A stretch of DNA of 64,000 nt. Source: Rubrolithibacter danxiaensis. GTDB lineage: Bacteria > Bacteroidota > Bacteroidia > Sphingobacteriales > Sphingobacteriaceae. The stretch covers positions 62,001 through 126,000 of the forward strand of contig NZ_JBKOPS010000004.1 in NCBI RefSeq assembly GCF_047272945.1, given 5' to 3'. A model generated the notes under the pieces. That model made no database searches. It saw nothing but the letters and a program-made list of their open reading frames with translations, and had not been told where the DNA came from. The translations under genes and the position numbers were made by a program. Positions 62,698-64,000 of the stretch are shown here, in pieces; within the stretch, counting starts at the first letter, position 1; every line of letters begins with the position of its first letter.

Positions 62698-64000
62698 TTA
62701 AAAATCCTGGTAAATACTTCTGAAAGAACTTCTCAATCCAAAAGTGATCCAGGAAGTTTTATTCTCCCTTAAAGAGTTTGTTTCCGCACGTAATATGCCT
62801 CCTAATTCTATTCTAAGATTATACTTCGGATTGAGAAGATAGGATACTGTTCCCTGAGCGTAAGAAAAATCTGTTTTCAATCCCTCTCCGATAAAATTTC
62901 CGGTTCTTATTGTTGCATCAGTATAGGGTTTAAAGATATTTTTCCCATAATGATCTGTTGGTTCTGTATCCATACCGTAAAGGGCAAAATTAAACTGTCC
63001 CTGAAAACCAAACCTTCGATAAGAATAATTAAGAATACCAAGCACTTCGCGAAAATTAGCTCCCATAGAATGCGCCAGAGGTTCATTGTAGTTAGCATAA
63101 TTAATGATCCGTGCGCGTGAGGTATAGGTATAAGGAGTAGCCGTATTAAACTCAAACAAATAATTTAGCCTCTCTACTTTAAACAAATCCGCTCCTCTCA
63201 AACCCAATTGAAGACCCCATTTATTTCTGTAGCTGCCTGTTCCTCCAAACAAGCTTTTTGCTTCAAATTCATCTAAAAAAAACTGTCCGTAAATAGCAGT
63301 TTTATTAAATAACTCGTATTTAGCAGTCAGACCGATTGCTGCATTATCAGGTGAGCCACTTGTAAATTCTAAGGGGCGAAGAAAAATTATAGGGTTAGCA
63401 TAACTCAGGTCAAACCCTCTCCGGTTGCCAAGGCTATCCTTTTGAGCCCAGATAATTGCATCGAAGAAACCGAGGGATAATCGATTGTTCACGTTCCAGT
63501 CTAAGTAATGAAAAACGCCTCCCTTTTTCCTGTATCCTGAATCGTAAGAAAATTGCGGAGAACCGGGGTCCTGCATAGCAGCCCACATAGCCATGTACTG
63601 TACATTTCCAAGATTAGCCGTTAGCCTCAGGAAAGGATAATTGGAGGCAAAATCGGAAAGCAGCATGGAGCGATAACCATCGCCGATAAACGTTTTTTCC
63701 TGCCCGATGCTGACATTCAGGTATTTGTTTGGCGTGTAAGAAACAACCGCAGTAACATACGACCAGTCTTTTACTTTGCCTTTAGGTTTCCTGTCTGTTG
63801 CCTGCCCAAAAACTACATGCGTTGAATCCACATATTCCTGATAGTAACGTGCAAACTCTGCCTGATTCTCGAAGGCGCTTGTATAAAAAGAAAACTTCTT
63901 CCCTACAGTTCCTCCCGCCTGAAAGCCCCTGGTATTTATCCAGGTATTTTTATTATTATAAGAGTCTGTGCCGATCTGAAAATCCGGAAGAAAGTCAACA
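62698..64000 (-). CDS. Wzi/RemB-like outer-membrane beta-barrel protein (N-terminus outside window)
   Basis: The gene is incomplete: the frame remains open to the right edge, so the ATG at 63831 is internal and the N-terminus lies beyond base 64000. At least 433 residues are present, all of barrel type, ending in SFRSIYQDF. Family-type blocks include GQEKTFIGDGYRSMLLSDF and YANPIIFLRPLEFTSGSPDN, which I associate with capsule-assembly Wzi-like proteins and the gliding-associated RemB. Wzi binds capsule at the surface; the role here is inferred. Visible upstream residues (TRGFQAGGTVGKKFSFYTS) continue the same barrel. Confidence 0.75.
   Translation of the reverse strand, partial: VDFLPDFQIGTDSYNNKNTWINTRGFQAGGTVGKKFSFYTSAFENQAEFARYYQEYVDSTHVVFGQATDRKPKGKVKDWSYVTAVVSYTPNKYLNVSIGQEKTFIGDGYRSMLLSDFASNYPFLRLTANLGNVQYMAMWAAMQDPGSPQFSYDSGYRKKGGVFHYLDWNVNNRLSLGFFDAIIWAQKDSLGNRRGFDLSYANPIIFLRPLEFTSGSPDNAAIGLTAKYELFNKTAIYGQFFLDEFEAKSLFGGTGSYRNKWGLQLGLRGADLFKVERLNYLFEFNTATPYTYTSRARIINYANYNEPLAHSMGANFREVLGILNYSYRRFGFQGQFNFALYGMDTEPTDHYGKNIFKPYTDATIRTGNFIGEGLKTDFSYAQGTVSYLLNPKYNLRIELGGILRAETNSLRENKTSWITFGLRSSFRSIYQDF

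Noticed and set aside
1..64000. CRISPR array, tRNA/rRNA genes, insertion sequences, integrases or prophage genes
   Set aside because: I looked for regularly spaced repeats, tRNA-like cloverleaf regions and transposase/integrase proteins and saw none.

Overview
The window is a chromosomal segment of a Bacteroidota bacterium, most likely of the Sphingobacteriales/Cytophagales/Chitinophagales side rather than Bacteroidales. Pointers are a full-length SprA (type IX secretion translocon), an STN-type TonB receptor followed by a DUF4249 lipoprotein, a DUF4292 lipoprotein, an M61 peptidase, many TTG/GTG starts, weak Shine-Dalgarno sequences, and promoters of the Bacteroidota type (TTTG, about 19 nt, TAnnTTTG). 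No tRNA, rRNA, CRISPR array, insertion sequence or prophage was seen.

Layout. 1-5053 (minus): an outer-membrane uptake operon (secreted protein, TonB receptor, DUF4249 lipoprotein, MG2-like protein cut by the window edge). 5475-11466 (plus): an outer-membrane barrel, a 1284-residue secreted multidomain protein with a metzincin-like domain and a toxin-like C-terminus, and a small four-helix membrane protein overlapping it by ATGA. 11568-12357: dtd and a MazG-like pyrophosphohydrolase. 12516-16297 (minus): comB, gcvT, rnhB and a GAF/SpoIIE phosphatase. 16440-18552: a GT2 glycosyltransferase and a flippase-like membrane protein. 18614-20084: ruvC, a HIT protein and greA. 20268-27145 (minus): BadF-type kinase, response regulator, and a complete tripartite RND efflux operon. 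27347-31437 (plus): M61 peptidase, LutB-like protein and a lipoprotein. 31416-34387 (minus): SprT-like protein, feoB and feoA. 34475-35383: a 50-residue lipoprotein, vanZ-like gene and gcvH. 35452-45440: sprA, ruvA, maeB. 45541-54899: a cell-envelope block (mltD, gatA, two tatA genes, EnvC-like amidase activator, DUF4292 lipoprotein, TPR protein, dut, Wzx-like flippase). 54921-62685: acylphosphatase, amidohydrolase, rlmN, comF, glyA, scpA, dxs. 62698 to the right edge: a Wzi/RemB-like outer-membrane barrel, incomplete.

How it fits together. Most of the window is core housekeeping and envelope biogenesis. The accessory region is 5475-11466. The large secreted protein has an N-terminal surface module, an FN3-like domain and a HExxH peptidase domain. 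Its C-terminal 360 residues have clearly lower GC (about 31% in hand-counted lines, against about 43% upstream), and the next gene is lower still (about 24%) and encodes only a small membrane protein. This is what a polymorphic toxin with an exchangeable effector and its cognate immunity protein looks like. An HxxxDxxxH motif and other histidines suggest a zinc-dependent, possibly membrane-active effector. Two further under-described items are a 50-residue lipoprotein ORF downstream of vanZ and a CRP/FNR-like palindrome directly upstream of a complete feoAB promoter.
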